Source: Terrimonas pollutisoli (GTDB lineage Bacteria > Bacteroidota > Bacteroidia > Chitinophagales > Chitinophagaceae). Taken from it: DNA of 64,000 nt. Below, one piece after another: positions 52,602 to 61,936 of the stretch. Each line of letters opens with the position of its first letter. Positions within the stretch are counted from its first letter, which is position 1. The position numbers and the translations under genes were made by a program. A model generated the notes under the pieces. It made no database searches and was not told the origin of the DNA. It worked only from the letters and a program-made list of their open reading frames with translations. The stretch covers positions 118,803-182,802 of the forward strand of contig NZ_JARKNA010000002.1 of the NCBI RefSeq assembly GCF_029360765.1, written 5' to 3'.

Positions 52602-53897
52602 TTATTTCAAAATATTTTCCATCTGCATACTCCTGCTCCCTTTTATAAGGATGTAAGCATTTTCAAAATTATTTTTCTGAAACCAAATTTTAGCAAGGGT
52701 CGAGTTTTCAAATGAATGATAAGGGTGCTCAACTTTGAGGAAATCGCCGCCTACCAAAGCAACATCGCTCCAATGGTTTTGTTTTATTAGCTCAACAATA
52801 GTTTTATGTTCCTGCAGGCTTTCGCTTCCCAATTCAGCCATCGCACCCAGCATCAGTACTTTTTTAGGAGCCTTCAATTTGGCAAAATTTTCAATGGCGA
52901 GTTTCATACTGCTTGGGTTAGCATTGTAAGCATCCAGTATAATCTTATTGGAATCTTGTTCTATTAATTGTGAGCGGCTATTGGTGGGTTCATAGTTTTC
53001 AATGGCCAATTTTATTTTTTCGTCCGGCACTTTAAATGTTTCGCCAACAGTCACGGCAACTAAAATATTGGGCAGGTTATATTCACCGACCAGCTTTGAT
53101 TGAATAAATGGATTAGATATTCCTTGCGTTATTTCCACTTCAAGAAAAGGCTCGGTCTTATTTACTCTCCCGGTAATGTGTGCATCCTTTGTTCCATACT
53201 TGATGATACCGCTGATACCTTTACTCATTTCCTGCAGGTAATCATAGTCCCACATCACGAAAGCGAAAGCATGAGGTTGTCCCCGTAAAAAATCAAATAA
53301 TTCACCTTTAGCTTTCTTCACGCCTTCCAAACTTCCGAATCCTTCCAGGTGGGCTTTGCCTATGTTGGTGATAATGCCGTGAGTAGGCAACGCATATTCG
53401 CAGTAAGAAGCGATCTCTCCCGGGTGATTGGCGCCCATTTCAATCACTGCCATTTCTGCATCAGGTTTAATTTTTAGAATAGTCAGCGGTACGCCAATAT
53501 GATTATTCAGGTTGCCTTCAGTAGTATATGTTTTATAAGTAGTGGAGAGCACAGCATGGATCAGTTCCTTAGTTGTTGTTTTTCCATTGCTGCCGGTAAT
53601 AGCGATAAAAGGGATAGTAAATTGCTGCCGGTGATGTTTGGCCAATTGTTGTAAGGTTTTCAATACATCATCTACTAATATGAATTGGTCAGGGTTTTCA
53701 ACCCCGATAGTTATCGGGACTTTTTCATCAATAATTGCGTAAGCAGCTCCATCATTGATGGCTTGTTTGGCAAAATGGTTCCCATTGAAATTGCCGCCTT
53801 TTAAAGCAAAGAACAAGTCTCCCTTTTTTAACTTCCGGGTATCTGTTTGTACAGAAGGGTATTGTTTATAAATCTCGTAGAGTTGTTCAATTGACAT
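52602..53897 (-). CDS. murF: UDP-N-acetylmuramoyl-tripeptide--D-alanyl-D-alanine ligase MurF
   Basis: A 431-residue Mur ligase that joins D-Ala-D-Ala to the UDP-MurNAc-tripeptide in the cytoplasm. The N-terminal domain has DTRKLKKGDLFFALKGGNFNG, the ATP-binding loop is AITGSNGKTTTKE (about 99-111), and EMGANHPGEIA, NIGKAHLEGFGS and DAYNANPSSM are MurF-type catalytic and C-terminal signatures. It lies upstream of gldJ on the same strand, as in many Bacteroidota. Confidence 0.95.
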   Translation of the reverse strand: MSIEQLYEIYKQYPSVQTDTRKLKKGDLFFALKGGNFNGNHFAKQAINDGAAYAIIDEKVPITIGVENPDQFILVDDVLKTLQQLAKHHRQQFTIPFIAITGSNGKTTTKELIHAVLSTTYKTYTTEGNLNNHIGVPLTILKIKPDAEMAVIEMGANHPGEIASYCEYALPTHGIITNIGKAHLEGFGSLEGVKKAKGELFDFLRGQPHAFAFVMWDYDYLQEMSKGISGIIKYGTKDAHITGRVNKTEPFLEVEITQGISNPFIQSKLVGEYNLPNILVAVTVGETFKVPDEKIKLAIENYEPTNSRSQLIEQDSNKIILDAYNANPSSMKLAIENFAKLKAPKKVLMLGAMAELGSESLQEHKTIVELIKQNHWSDVALVGGDFLKVEHPYHSFENSTLAKIWFQKNNFENAYILIKGSRSMQMENILK

Positions 53898-53935
53898 ATG
53901 GCAAAAATAAGTTGCAAATGATTATGTGATAAAAC

Positions 53936-53966
53936 AATAAAAAACCCTTCGCTTTTGGCGAAGGGT
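53936..53966 (-). terminator. Rho-independent terminator of gldJ
   Basis: ACCCTTCGC and GCGAAGGGT enclose TTTTG; on the minus strand the stem is followed by TTTTTTATTG, directly after the gldJ stop. It separates gldJ from murF. Confidence 0.85.
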
Positions 53967-53992
53967 AAAATTCAACTGAATACTTCAAAAAA

Positions 53993-55546
53993 TTATTTCT
54001 TTTGTCTCTTGGTTGGGAAATGCTGACCAACTTTGCGGCCATTTCCTTCAGGACTACCCATGCGGTCCATTGCGCAACGGAAACCTAAAGTACTTAAAGC
54101 CTGGTCTTCTTCGAGGAAGCGACGTGTGCTGGGGCTCATCCAATAAGCACGGTCGTTCCAGCTACCACCTTTATATACTCTTGATTTATCACTGATCAAT
54201 GTGGTAGCGCCATAACCATAAGCAGCCTGTGAAGCTGTATCACCATCGAGGAAGTTGATCACATTACCACGCTGATAGTTACGACGGTTTTTGCTTTCTG
54301 CATCGGTAACGTCCATCATTTTCACACGACCCGTTGTGTCATTGATCTCGGGTTCACCGTTTTGGTTTTTATACAATTTCTCATATTTATTACCGCGAAA
54401 AGGAGCTGGCATATCATCAAAGTCCATAGTAGATAATGGCCTGTACACATCCTGTACCCACTCACTTACGTTACCAGCCATGTTGTAAAGACCGAAACCG
54501 TTTGGATAAAATGATTTTACTTCTGCGGTGTAGAATGCACGGTCATTCAAACCACCTGCCACACCAGCGTTATCACCTGATCCACGTTTGAAGTTAGCAA
54601 GGAACTGACCTTGCCAGCTTCCGCGACGTGTATCACGAAGACCGTTTACATTTTGAGACCAGGGATATATTTGTTTGTTCGTTTGCAACTCTTCACCACG
54701 TCTTCCTTCTTTCTTGCTGGGGCGTGGGTTTTGATCGATCAAGCCATAAGCTGCATATTCCCACTCTGCTTCAAATGGCAGGCGGTAATCAGGCATCAAC
54801 AAACCATCTTCCATAGTAACCTTTGTACGGGGTTGTCCTTGCGGAGTCTGTAAAGGATTCTTTTTGGAAGTTGCTGTTTTGCCCGGAGCAGTTTGATAAA
54901 GATCCAGTAAGTATGATTTGGTAGTGAAATTGTTGCTTCCTTGTTGTCCCTGTAAGCCTTGTTTGTTGATATATCCTTTCTGCAAAAGAATACCTTCATT
55001 CACACGGTCACTTCTCCACAAGCAGAAATCTTTTGCTTGTCTCCAGGTCACACCTACCACCGGGTAGTTATTAAAGCCGGGGTGACGGAAATAATATTCA
55101 ACCAATGGTTCGTTATAACTCAATTCGCTTCTCCAAACAAGCGTGTCAGGTAATGCAGCTTCGACAATTGGCAGGTTCACCGGATCAGAAGGATCAAAAA
55201 CCTTATTCAACCAGAACAAATATTCACGATAGTGAACATTGGCTACCTCTGTGCGGTCGATATAAAATGAAGGAACAGATACACGGCGGGGGACATTGTT
55301 CCAGTCGCCCATTACGTCCTCGTCTGTTTGACCCATGGTGAAGGTACCACCCTGAACAAACACGAGACCCGGACCGGTTTGCTGATCTTTGGCTTTAGCC
55401 ACCTGGTAACCACCCATGTTTTTATCATTGTAGTTCCAGCCGGTAACCTCAGATTTGTCTTTCTTTTTTGCAAAAAGGCCCTTGCCTTTGCAGGATGCCA
55501 ACAGCACCACACAGGATAATAGGATTGTTAAGTTTTTCACTTTCAT
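53993..55546 (-). CDS. gldJ: Gliding motility lipoprotein GldJ
   Basis: A 517-residue lipoprotein (lipobox LLASC near residue 19) with a formylglycine-generating-enzyme/SUMF1 fold covering most of the protein: FVQGGTFTMGQTDEDVMGDWNN, FYIDRTEVANVHYREYL, VGVTWRQAKDFCLWRS, GLYNMAGNVSEWVQDVY, YKGGSWNDRAYWMSPSTRRFL and FRCAMDRMG. GldJ is an outer-membrane component required for gliding and for T9SS stability. Next to divergent porU and porV it reproduces the known Flavobacterium order. Another ATG at 55558 gives four extra residues and is equally possible. Confidence 0.92.
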   Translation of the reverse strand: MKVKNLTILLSCVVLLASCKGKGLFAKKKDKSEVTGWNYNDKNMGGYQVAKAKDQQTGPGLVFVQGGTFTMGQTDEDVMGDWNNVPRRVSVPSFYIDRTEVANVHYREYLFWLNKVFDPSDPVNLPIVEAALPDTLVWRSELSYNEPLVEYYFRHPGFNNYPVVGVTWRQAKDFCLWRSDRVNEGILLQKGYINKQGLQGQQGSNNFTTKSYLLDLYQTAPGKTATSKKNPLQTPQGQPRTKVTMEDGLLMPDYRLPFEAEWEYAAYGLIDQNPRPSKKEGRRGEELQTNKQIYPWSQNVNGLRDTRRGSWQGQFLANFKRGSGDNAGVAGGLNDRAFYTAEVKSFYPNGFGLYNMAGNVSEWVQDVYRPLSTMDFDDMPAPFRGNKYEKLYKNQNGEPEINDTTGRVKMMDVTDAESKNRRNYQRGNVINFLDGDTASQAAYGYGATTLISDKSRVYKGGSWNDRAYWMSPSTRRFLEEDQALSTLGFRCAMDRMGSPEGNGRKVGQHFPTKRQKK

Positions 55547-55645
55547 TGTTTTTTGCATATACCTACGAATTGGAATAATTTTAACGGTTAGCAGGATAAA
55601 AATATTGTTTGGGTAGTGGATTTTCTACCGAATTGCGAATATAAT

Positions 55646-55653
55646 TACTTTCG
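55646..55653 (+). promoter_or_regulatory. Candidate porU -7 element TACTTTCG
   Basis: TACTTTCG followed by ACCC lies 60 bases before the porU ATG. The same word followed by GCCC stands 57 bases before the porV start. It resembles the Bacteroidota TAnnTTTG box; no clear -33 element is visible. Confidence 0.4.
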
Positions 55654-55712
55654 ACCCAGGCTTTTTCGTGTAATTACTTTTTTTGCATCGTTATTTCCCG
55701 AGTTTTGCTTCT

Positions 55713-58700
55713 ATGCTGTTGAGAAAGAGATTGTTTTTAACGTTGTGCCTTTTTGGAATAATGGTTCAGGCGATGGCGCAGCGCAGTTATGCATCTCACT
55801 CTGTTCTTGCCTCGGGCAACTGGTATCAGCTTAGCGTTACCACGGCCGGTATCTACAAAATAGATCTGGCCTTTTTAAATAGACTGGGGGTAAATACGAC
55901 CAGTCTTTCTTCCCAAACGGTACAATTATTTGGAAACGGCGGCCAAATGCTGGCCGAGGCAAATGCCGGCCTATGGCTCGACGACCTGCAGGAAAATGCC
56001 ATCATGGTAGTGGATGGAGGAGATGGAGTTTTAAATGGCAATGACCATATTTTATTTTATGCGCCAGGGCCAGATCAATGGCTAAAGGATTCTGCCAACC
56101 AGCGGTTTATTCATAAGAAAAACATTTACTCTGACAAGACATTTTATTATTTAAGGATAGGTGCGAATGGAAAGAGAGTAAAGGAAGCTCCTCACGCCGG
56201 CTCCCCAACGATCTTTATTAGCAGTTTTTCCGGCAGGTATTTTCATGAACTGGATACAGTCAATTTCTTAAACAGTGGTAAAGAATGGTATGGTGAAGAG
56301 TTTTCAAACATGCCAGGACGCGGCTTAACCCGGAGTTTTCCTGTCACCATTTCAAATATTGTCAGCGGCAGCCAGCTGACGGTGCAGGCTAATTGCGTGG
56401 CCCGATCGGCTGGTGCAGGAAGTTTTTTTGACATACAACTAAATAATGCTGCACTGGGGAAATTGAATATTCAGCCGGTAGGCACTGGCCCTTACGACCA
56501 GTTTGCTCAGCAAGCTGTTCATCTGAGTGCTGCCGTCTTGCTGCAGGAAAATAATGTTATCAGCTATACCTATGCTCCCGGAAGTTTCAACGCCCAGGGT
56601 TGGCTCAATTGGTTTGAGTTATTTTACAGGCAACAACTCTCGTTAAAAAACCTGGACCAATTGCTGTTCAGGGACTGGGCCAGTGTTGGCAATCATACTG
56701 GCGAATTTGTAATAGCAGAGGTTAGTAGCGCATCACAAGTTTGGGACATTACTGATCCATTGACACCGGTTTCAATGCCCTCCTCTATTACTGGCAATAC
56801 TTTGAAGTTTTCAAATAACTGTTCACGTCTTAAAGAATATATTGTTTTTAAGGAAACCAATTTGCTAACTCCGGTTTCAGGAGGAAAAATAGCCAACCAG
56901 GATCTTCATGCCACGGCACCGGTAGATTATATCATCATTACTCATCCACCGTTTTTATCGCAGGCACAGCGGCTTGCAAGATTTCATGAACAGCGCAACG
57001 GGCTCCGGAGCCTCGTTGTGACTACGGACCAGGTGTATCATGAATTTGCAAGCGGCAGCCCGGACCCTGTGGCCATTCGGGATTTTGTAAAAATGTATTA
57101 CGATAAATACAATGCCGATCCCGCAACCAGGCTACGTTATTTATTACTTTTTGGCGATGCTTGCTATGATTATAGAAACAGGCTGATCAATAATACCAAT
57201 TTTGTCCCTGCCTGGCAAAGCGCCATTTCACTCGACGTATTATCGACTTATACATCCGATGACTTTTTTGGATTTTTGGATGATACGGAAGATATCAATT
57301 CCGGAGTTGCTTCCAATTATCTCGATATCGGCATTGGAAGAGTGCCAGCTAAAAACATCGACGAGGCAAAGAATTTTGTGGACAAAGTAGAAGCCTATTT
57401 TGACGCCAAAAGTTATGGCCCCTGGCGAACCAACCTGACTTTTATTGCTGATGACGAAGATCAAAACCTCCACTTGCAGGATGCCGAACAGGTTTCCGGT
57501 ACCGCAGCTAATACCGCACCTTTATTCGATCTGCAAAAAATATATTTAGATGCTTACCAACAAGAAAGCGGGTCAGGAGGCGGTCGTTATCCAACAGCGA
57601 ACCAGGCAATCAACAACCAGGTTTTTGCCGGCACGTTGATCTGGAATTTCAATGGTCACGGCAGCCCGCAGCGCCTTGCCGAGGAAACCATTCTCGACCA
57701 GGATATAATTAACGGCTGGAATAATCCTAACCGCCTTCCGCTTTTCATCACGGCCACCTGTGATTTTGCACCTTATGATAATCCGCTGATTAATTCTATC
57801 GGTGAAAATATTTTGGTGCGACCAAAAACGGGTGGTATTGCCCTGATGGCAACCACCCGTACCGTATTCGCATTCAGCAACCGGGTCATGAATGACAATT
57901 ACCTGAAGTTTGCACTCGAACCAGATGCCAACGGAAAATATCGCAGCCTGGGTGATGCTGTGAAAGAAGCAAAAAATTACACCTATCAAACATCGGCCGA
58001 TATTACCAACAATCGCAAGTTTACTTTGCTGGGCGATCCAGCTTTGACACTTGCCTTTCCAACTATTAAGGCAAGGCCAACCACGCTAAATGGAAAAGCT
58101 ATCGCCCAAACAGATACGCTTAGTGCTACTGAAAAAATTATCCTTGAAGGAGTGGTTGCCGATCTTTCTGATAACCTTTTATCGCAGTTTAATGGAAATA
58201 TTTATGCGACTGTTTTCGACAAACCCAAACAGGTAACCACATTGGCGAACGATCCGGGTAGTACGAAAACCTCTTTTGCTATTCAATCCAATATTTTATT
58301 TAAAGGCAAAGCGACCGTCACTGCCGGTAAATTTGTTATTTCATTCAGGGTGCCAAAGGATATCAACTACCAGTATGGAAAGGGGAAGCTAAGCCTTTAT
58401 GCAGAAAATGGCAGCCTGGATGGGAGCGGCTATTTTTCCAATTTTTTGATCGGTGGTACTGCCAATGAATTAGGCAATGACAAGGAAGGGCCTGAAATAA
58501 AACCCTTTCTAAATGATGAAAAATTTGTCAACGGCAGTGTTACCAACGAATTGCCGGTCCTGATTTTAAAGTTGTCTGACTCCTCCGGCATCAATACCGT
58601 CGGAACGGGGATCGGGCACGACATCATCGCCACGCTCGACAATGACAACAACCGTTTCTTTATTCTAAATGATTTTTATGAAGGCGAGCTTAACAGTTAC

Positions 58701-59138
58701 CAAAAAGGTAGCATTCGGTTTCAAATGCCGGAATTAGAACCTGGTCCTCATACCTTGAAAATCAAGGCTTGGGATACAATGAATAACTCTACTGAAGTGC
58801 TGCTGGAGTTTGTTGTAGCTAAAGATGAAGAACTCAGCCTGCAGCATGTGTTGAATTATCCTAATCCGTTTACCACTAAAACCCAGTTTTGGTTTGAGCA
58901 CAATAAGCCCGGGCAAGACTTAAAGGTTCGTTTACAAATATTTACCCTATCCGGGAGAGTAATTAAAACCATGCAAAAGGCAATAAATACAGCGGGCAAC
59001 CGTTCAAGTGAACTGGAATGGGATGGGAGGGATGAATACGGTGACAGGGTTGGTAAAGGCGTATATTTTTACAAATTAACTGTTATTGCTCCCGGCAGGT
59101 TGAAAAAAGAAAAAATTGAAAAGCTGGTCATTTTTTAG
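55713..59138 (+). CDS. porU: Type IX secretion sortase PorU (gingipain-like C25 peptidase)
   Basis: A 1141-residue exported protein (signal about 1-20, LFGIMVQAMAQ). The C25 peptidase domain (about 390-760) carries the catalytic His649 (FNGHGSPQRLAEE) and Cys683 (TATCDFAPYDNP). PorU removes the sorting domain of T9SS cargo at the cell surface and attaches it to LPS. The C-terminus has a sorting-domain-like module (VLNYPNPFTTKTQFWFEH, LQIFTLSGRVIKTM, GKGVYFYKL). It is divergent from gldJ and upstream of porV. The ATG at 55713 starts the signal peptide; a TTG at 55683 is less likely. Confidence 0.95.
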   Translation: MLLRKRLFLTLCLFGIMVQAMAQRSYASHSVLASGNWYQLSVTTAGIYKIDLAFLNRLGVNTTSLSSQTVQLFGNGGQMLAEANAGLWLDDLQENAIMVVDGGDGVLNGNDHILFYAPGPDQWLKDSANQRFIHKKNIYSDKTFYYLRIGANGKRVKEAPHAGSPTIFISSFSGRYFHELDTVNFLNSGKEWYGEEFSNMPGRGLTRSFPVTISNIVSGSQLTVQANCVARSAGAGSFFDIQLNNAALGKLNIQPVGTGPYDQFAQQAVHLSAAVLLQENNVISYTYAPGSFNAQGWLNWFELFYRQQLSLKNLDQLLFRDWASVGNHTGEFVIAEVSSASQVWDITDPLTPVSMPSSITGNTLKFSNNCSRLKEYIVFKETNLLTPVSGGKIANQDLHATAPVDYIIITHPPFLSQAQRLARFHEQRNGLRSLVVTTDQVYHEFASGSPDPVAIRDFVKMYYDKYNADPATRLRYLLLFGDACYDYRNRLINNTNFVPAWQSAISLDVLSTYTSDDFFGFLDDTEDINSGVASNYLDIGIGRVPAKNIDEAKNFVDKVEAYFDAKSYGPWRTNLTFIADDEDQNLHLQDAEQVSGTAANTAPLFDLQKIYLDAYQQESGSGGGRYPTANQAINNQVFAGTLIWNFNGHGSPQRLAEETILDQDIINGWNNPNRLPLFITATCDFAPYDNPLINSIGENILVRPKTGGIALMATTRTVFAFSNRVMNDNYLKFALEPDANGKYRSLGDAVKEAKNYTYQTSADITNNRKFTLLGDPALTLAFPTIKARPTTLNGKAIAQTDTLSATEKIILEGVVADLSDNLLSQFNGNIYATVFDKPKQVTTLANDPGSTKTSFAIQSNILFKGKATVTAGKFVISFRVPKDINYQYGKGKLSLYAENGSLDGSGYFSNFLIGGTANELGNDKEGPEIKPFLNDEKFVNGSVTNELPVLILKLSDSSGINTVGTGIGHDIIATLDNDNNRFFILNDFYEGELNSYQKGSIRFQMPELEPGPHTLKIKAWDTMNNSTEVLLEFVVAKDEELSLQHVLNYPNPFTTKTQFWFEHNKPGQDLKVRLQIFTLSGRVIKTMQKAINTAGNRSSELEWDGRDEYGDRVGKGVYFYKLTVIAPGRLKKEKIEKLVIF

Positions 59139-59155
59139 ATACCCGTAAAATTCAA

Positions 59156-59163
59156 TACTTTCG
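59156..59163 (+). promoter_or_regulatory. Candidate porV -7 element TACTTTCG
   Basis: TACTTTCG followed by GCCC in the 81-bp gap between porU and porV, the same word as upstream of porU. It suggests porV has its own promoter in addition to read-through. Confidence 0.35.
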
Positions 59164-59219
59164 GCCCCCGTTTTATTGAGAACTGTTTAAAAACCCAATT
59201 AAAAAAAATTATCATTCTG

Positions 59220-60392
59220 ATGAGACCAACCGTGTTGAAACTAACTGCCGGATTTCTCTTGTTTTGTGGACTTGTCCCCGTTGCTAAATCTCAATCGACT
59301 GCCCGGCCAATTAATGTTGTGACGACTGCTGTTCCATTTTTGCGGATTTCTCCGGATGCACGTGCTGGTGGTATGGGGGATATTGGAGTTGCTACCTCAG
59401 CTGATGCCGCAAGTGGTTTTTGGAACATGGGTAAAGTGGCTTTCAATGAATCCCAGGCTGGGGTGTTGGCCACCTATACTCCCTGGTTAAAAAATTTGGT
59501 GAATGATGTTTACCTGGCTTCTTTGTCGGGTTATTATAAATTAGATGAAATGCAGGCCGTTAATCTCGGCCTTCGTTATTTCAGTTTGGGTAATATCCAG
59601 TTTACGGATGGCGTAGGTAATTCATGGGGAAATGGTAAACCAAGAGAGTTTAGTATTGACCTCGGTTATTCCCGTAAGCTTTCTGACAAATTGGGATTGG
59701 GTATTGCTTTACGCTATATCAATTCAGATTTGACCAATGGTGTGCCATCCGGAAGCACCACTTATAAAGCTGGTAATTCAGTAGCCGGCGATATCGGTTT
59801 CTATTACAACGGTCACGATGAGGCAGGTGATGGCTTCGCATTTGGTGCTACCCTGACCAACCTGGGTTCTAAAATTTCCTATACTGGTAATGCCGATTCA
59901 AAAGATTTTATACCTGCAAACCTGGGATTAGGAAGTACGTGGACAAAAAACTTCAACGAAGACAATAAGCTCACCTTTGGTTTAGACATTAATAAATTAT
60001 TGGTACCAACTCCACCTGCTGATCTCAGCGATCCTAATGCAGTAGCTGAGTATAGAAAAAAAGGTGTTGTTTCCAGTTGGTTCAGTTCTTTTGGCGATGC
60101 GCCTGATGGATTTAAAGAAGAGTTGAAAGAGTTCCAGGTTTCTGCTGGTGCCGAGTTTTGGTATAAAAACCAATTTGCATTGCGGGCCGGTTATTTCTTT
60201 GAAGATAAAACAAAAGGTAATCGCCGTTATTTTACTACAGGCATTGGAGTAAAGTATAATATTTTCGGGCTTAACTTCTCTTATCTTTTGCCTTCCGGTA
60301 GTGGTGTTACACAAAATCCATTGTCAAATACGCTGCGCTTCTCTATCCTTTTTGACTTAGATCCTGCGGCCGGAGAAGGGGGAGAGGAATAA
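59220..60392 (+). CDS. porV: Type IX secretion outer-membrane protein PorV
   Basis: A 390-residue beta-barrel of the FadL-like PorV/LptO family with a signal peptide (about 1-24, LVPVAKSQS). The conserved N-terminus TAVPFLRISPDARAGGMGDIG is diagnostic, followed by YKLDEMQAVNLGLRYFSLGNIQF and the C-terminal FGLNFSYLLPSGSG and LRFSILFDL. PorV shuttles T9SS cargo from the SprA translocon to the PorU sortase. It follows porU, as in Flavobacterium. The gap to 60545 contains only non-coding sequence. Confidence 0.95.
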   Translation: MRPTVLKLTAGFLLFCGLVPVAKSQSTARPINVVTTAVPFLRISPDARAGGMGDIGVATSADAASGFWNMGKVAFNESQAGVLATYTPWLKNLVNDVYLASLSGYYKLDEMQAVNLGLRYFSLGNIQFTDGVGNSWGNGKPREFSIDLGYSRKLSDKLGLGIALRYINSDLTNGVPSGSTTYKAGNSVAGDIGFYYNGHDEAGDGFAFGATLTNLGSKISYTGNADSKDFIPANLGLGSTWTKNFNEDNKLTFGLDINKLLVPTPPADLSDPNAVAEYRKKGVVSSWFSSFGDAPDGFKEELKEFQVSAGAEFWYKNQFALRAGYFFEDKTKGNRRYFTTGIGVKYNIFGLNFSYLLPSGSGVTQNPLSNTLRFSILFDLDPAAGEGGEE

Positions 60393-60545
60393 AGAAGTTG
60401 CCTGTTTCCAGTTTCCAGTAAACCGGTAAAAAATGAATTTAAAATGTCCTGTTTTAAGACGGGGCATTTTTTTTTATGAATCGATCGTAAGGAAACCGCA
60501 ACTGGAAACTGGCAACCGGAAACAAAGTCCTCAACCGGCAACATC

Positions 60546-60589
60546 TCTATATTTGCATCCTAAAAATAAATCATGTCTTACCGAATTGG
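60546..60589 (+). repeat. Copy 1 of the duplicated ispF promoter and start region
   Basis: Identical at 42 of 44 positions to 61325-61368, which spans the ispF promoter (TATATTTG), leader and first codons. This copy contains TATATTTG at 60548-60555 and an ATG at 60573 that opens a 10-codon frame (MSYRIGRAVL, stop). It lies just upstream of the DUF433 gene. Confidence 0.85.
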
Positions 60590-60614
60590 CCGGGCTGTTT
60601 TGTAACTTTATGAC

Positions 60615-60854
60615 ATGGAATTAAAAGACCTTATAGCTATTGACCCGGATGTTTTAGGGGGGCAACCAGTTTTTAAAGGGACCCGGGTTCCTATTGAAAC
60701 GCTTTTTGATCATTTAGAAGCAGGGGTTTCTCTTGAAGTTTTTTTGGAGGATTTTCCAACTGTTACTAAAGAGCAAGCAATTGCGACACTTGAAATCGCT
60801 AATAAGTTTCTGACTTCAAAAAATGTCGCAAAACTTTATGAGATTGCTGCTTGA
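60615..60854 (+). CDS. DUF433 antitoxin-like protein
   Basis: A 79-residue DUF433 protein. The family core is clear: IAIDPDVLGGQPVFKGTRVP, then ETLFDHLEAGVSLEVFLEDFP and TKEQAIATLEIA, a winged-helix DNA-binding fold. DUF433 proteins pair with DUF5615 PIN-like proteins in toxin-antitoxin-like modules. It overlaps the next gene by 17 bases. Transcription is probably from the copied ispF promoter at 60548. Confidence 0.9.
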   Translation: MELKDLIAIDPDVLGGQPVFKGTRVPIETLFDHLEAGVSLEVFLEDFPTVTKEQAIATLEIANKFLTSKNVAKLYEIAA

Positions 60855-61212
60855 TGAGAATTTACCAAAAAGACTGAAGGCTGATTTTCCTGATCATGAA
60901 ATTTTTACAGTAAGAGACAAGGGTTGGACTGGTATAAAAAATGGGCAACTACTGCAACTGATGTTGGAAGCTGATTTTCATGCTCTTCTTACCTTTGACA
61001 AGAACCTGCAGCATCAGCAGAATTTTCAGAAATATACAACTACAATTTTTGTTCTTTCCGCACATAATAATACTTACGCTGAGCTAACCAAGCTGACATA
61101 TAAAGTACATAAATATTTAAATGAAAACCCTTGCCGCCAGGGCCAATCATTATTACGACACCATAAAATACCCACGCCTTTGCAAAAAGCGGCTGCGCAT
61201 TTAATCTCATAA
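60838..61212 (+). CDS. DUF5615 PIN-like nuclease domain protein (toxin-like)
   Basis: A 124-residue PIN-like protein. MRLLLDENLPKRLKADFPDHE is followed by TVRDKGWTGIKNGQLLQLM and HALLTFDKNLQHQQNF, giving the acidic residues of the family (Asp6, Glu7, then an Asp in TFDKN). Such proteins are the likely toxin of DUF433-DUF5615 pairs, and an RNA target is presumed. Start at 60838 is the family start; it overlaps the DUF433 stop, so the two are translationally coupled. Confidence 0.87.
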   Translation: MRLLLDENLPKRLKADFPDHEIFTVRDKGWTGIKNGQLLQLMLEADFHALLTFDKNLQHQQNFQKYTTTIFVLSAHNNTYAELTKLTYKVHKYLNENPCRQGQSLLRHHKIPTPLQKAAAHLIS

Positions 61213-61324
61213 AAAACTTAGCCTTTGGAACGGCTGTTTTTTGAAAATTAGCCTGAAGATAACTGGATGATTTTCCGGAAGTGAACCGGTAGCCTGTAAA
61301 TGGCACAGGTTACCAGCAGCAGTT

Positions 61325-61368
61325 TCTATATTTGCATCCAAAAAATAAATCATGGCTTACCGAATTGG
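61325..61368 (+). repeat. Copy 2 of the duplicated element: native ispF promoter and start
   Basis: Contains TATATTTG (61327-61334), a match to TAnnTTTG, 18 bases before the ispF ATG at 61352. Nearly identical to 60546-60589; the toxin-antitoxin-like pair lies between the copies. Confidence 0.85.
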
Positions 61369-61843
61369 TATGGGTGTCGATTTTCATCAATTGAAAGAAG
61401 GAAGGGACCTGTGGATAGGTGGAGTAAAGATTGAACATACGAAAGGGGCTGTGGGCCACAGCGACGCAGATGTTTTGCTACATGCTATTTGTGATGCCAT
61501 GTTGGGAGCATTGAGCCTGGGCGATATTGGTGTTCACTTTCCCGATACCGATATGTCGTATAAGAACATTGATAGTAAAATATTACTGCAAAAAACTGTT
61601 GAGTTGATAAGGAAGGAAGGTTATTCTGTCGTAAATATTGATAGTACTCTTTGCCTGGAACAACCGAAGATCAAACCTTATACAACTCAAATGCGACAGG
61701 CTATCGCCGCCATCGTTGGCATAACTGAAAAAGATATTTCAATAAAGGCGACTACAACGGAGAAAATGGGCTTTGTAGGCAGGGAGGAAGGTTTAATGGC
61801 TCATGCTGTTGTGATGCTGGAAAAAATTCAAAAGGTTTCATAG
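61352..61843 (+). CDS. ispF: 2-C-methyl-D-erythritol 2,4-cyclodiphosphate synthase IspF
   Basis: A 163-residue IspF of the MEP isoprenoid pathway. The metal site is Asp9-x-His11 (GVDFHQL) with His near 43 (LHAICDAMLGALSLGDIGVHFPDTD). The GHSDADVLLHA motif and the C-terminal ATTTEKMGFVGREEGLMAHAV are intact. It cyclises CDP-methylerythritol-2-phosphate. It is followed by an inverted repeat and dut. Confidence 0.95.
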   Translation: MAYRIGMGVDFHQLKEGRDLWIGGVKIEHTKGAVGHSDADVLLHAICDAMLGALSLGDIGVHFPDTDMSYKNIDSKILLQKTVELIRKEGYSVVNIDSTLCLEQPKIKPYTTQMRQAIAAIVGITEKDISIKATTTEKMGFVGREEGLMAHAVVMLEKIQKVS

Positions 61844-61892
61844 GTTTAAAAGGTTGAAGAAGTTCCAGAGATTGCAGGGTAACCTTTTAAAC
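61844..61892 (+). repeat. Inverted repeat after ispF
   Basis: GTTTAAAAGGTT (61844-61855) and AACCTTTTAAAC (61881-61892) are perfect 12-bp arms with a 25-base loop directly after the ispF stop. A weak hairpin terminator is possible. Confidence 0.5.
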
Positions 61893-61922
61893 GTTTTAAA
61901 CTCCTTAAACTTGTTGAACCTT

Positions 61923-61930
61923 TATATTTG
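61923..61930 (+). promoter_or_regulatory. dut promoter -7 element TATATTTG
   Basis: TATATTTG fits TAnnTTTG and ends 6 bases before the dut ATG at 61937, so the transcript would start at or near the start codon (a leaderless or very short leader mRNA). Confidence 0.6.
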
Positions 61931-61936
61931 CAAATA

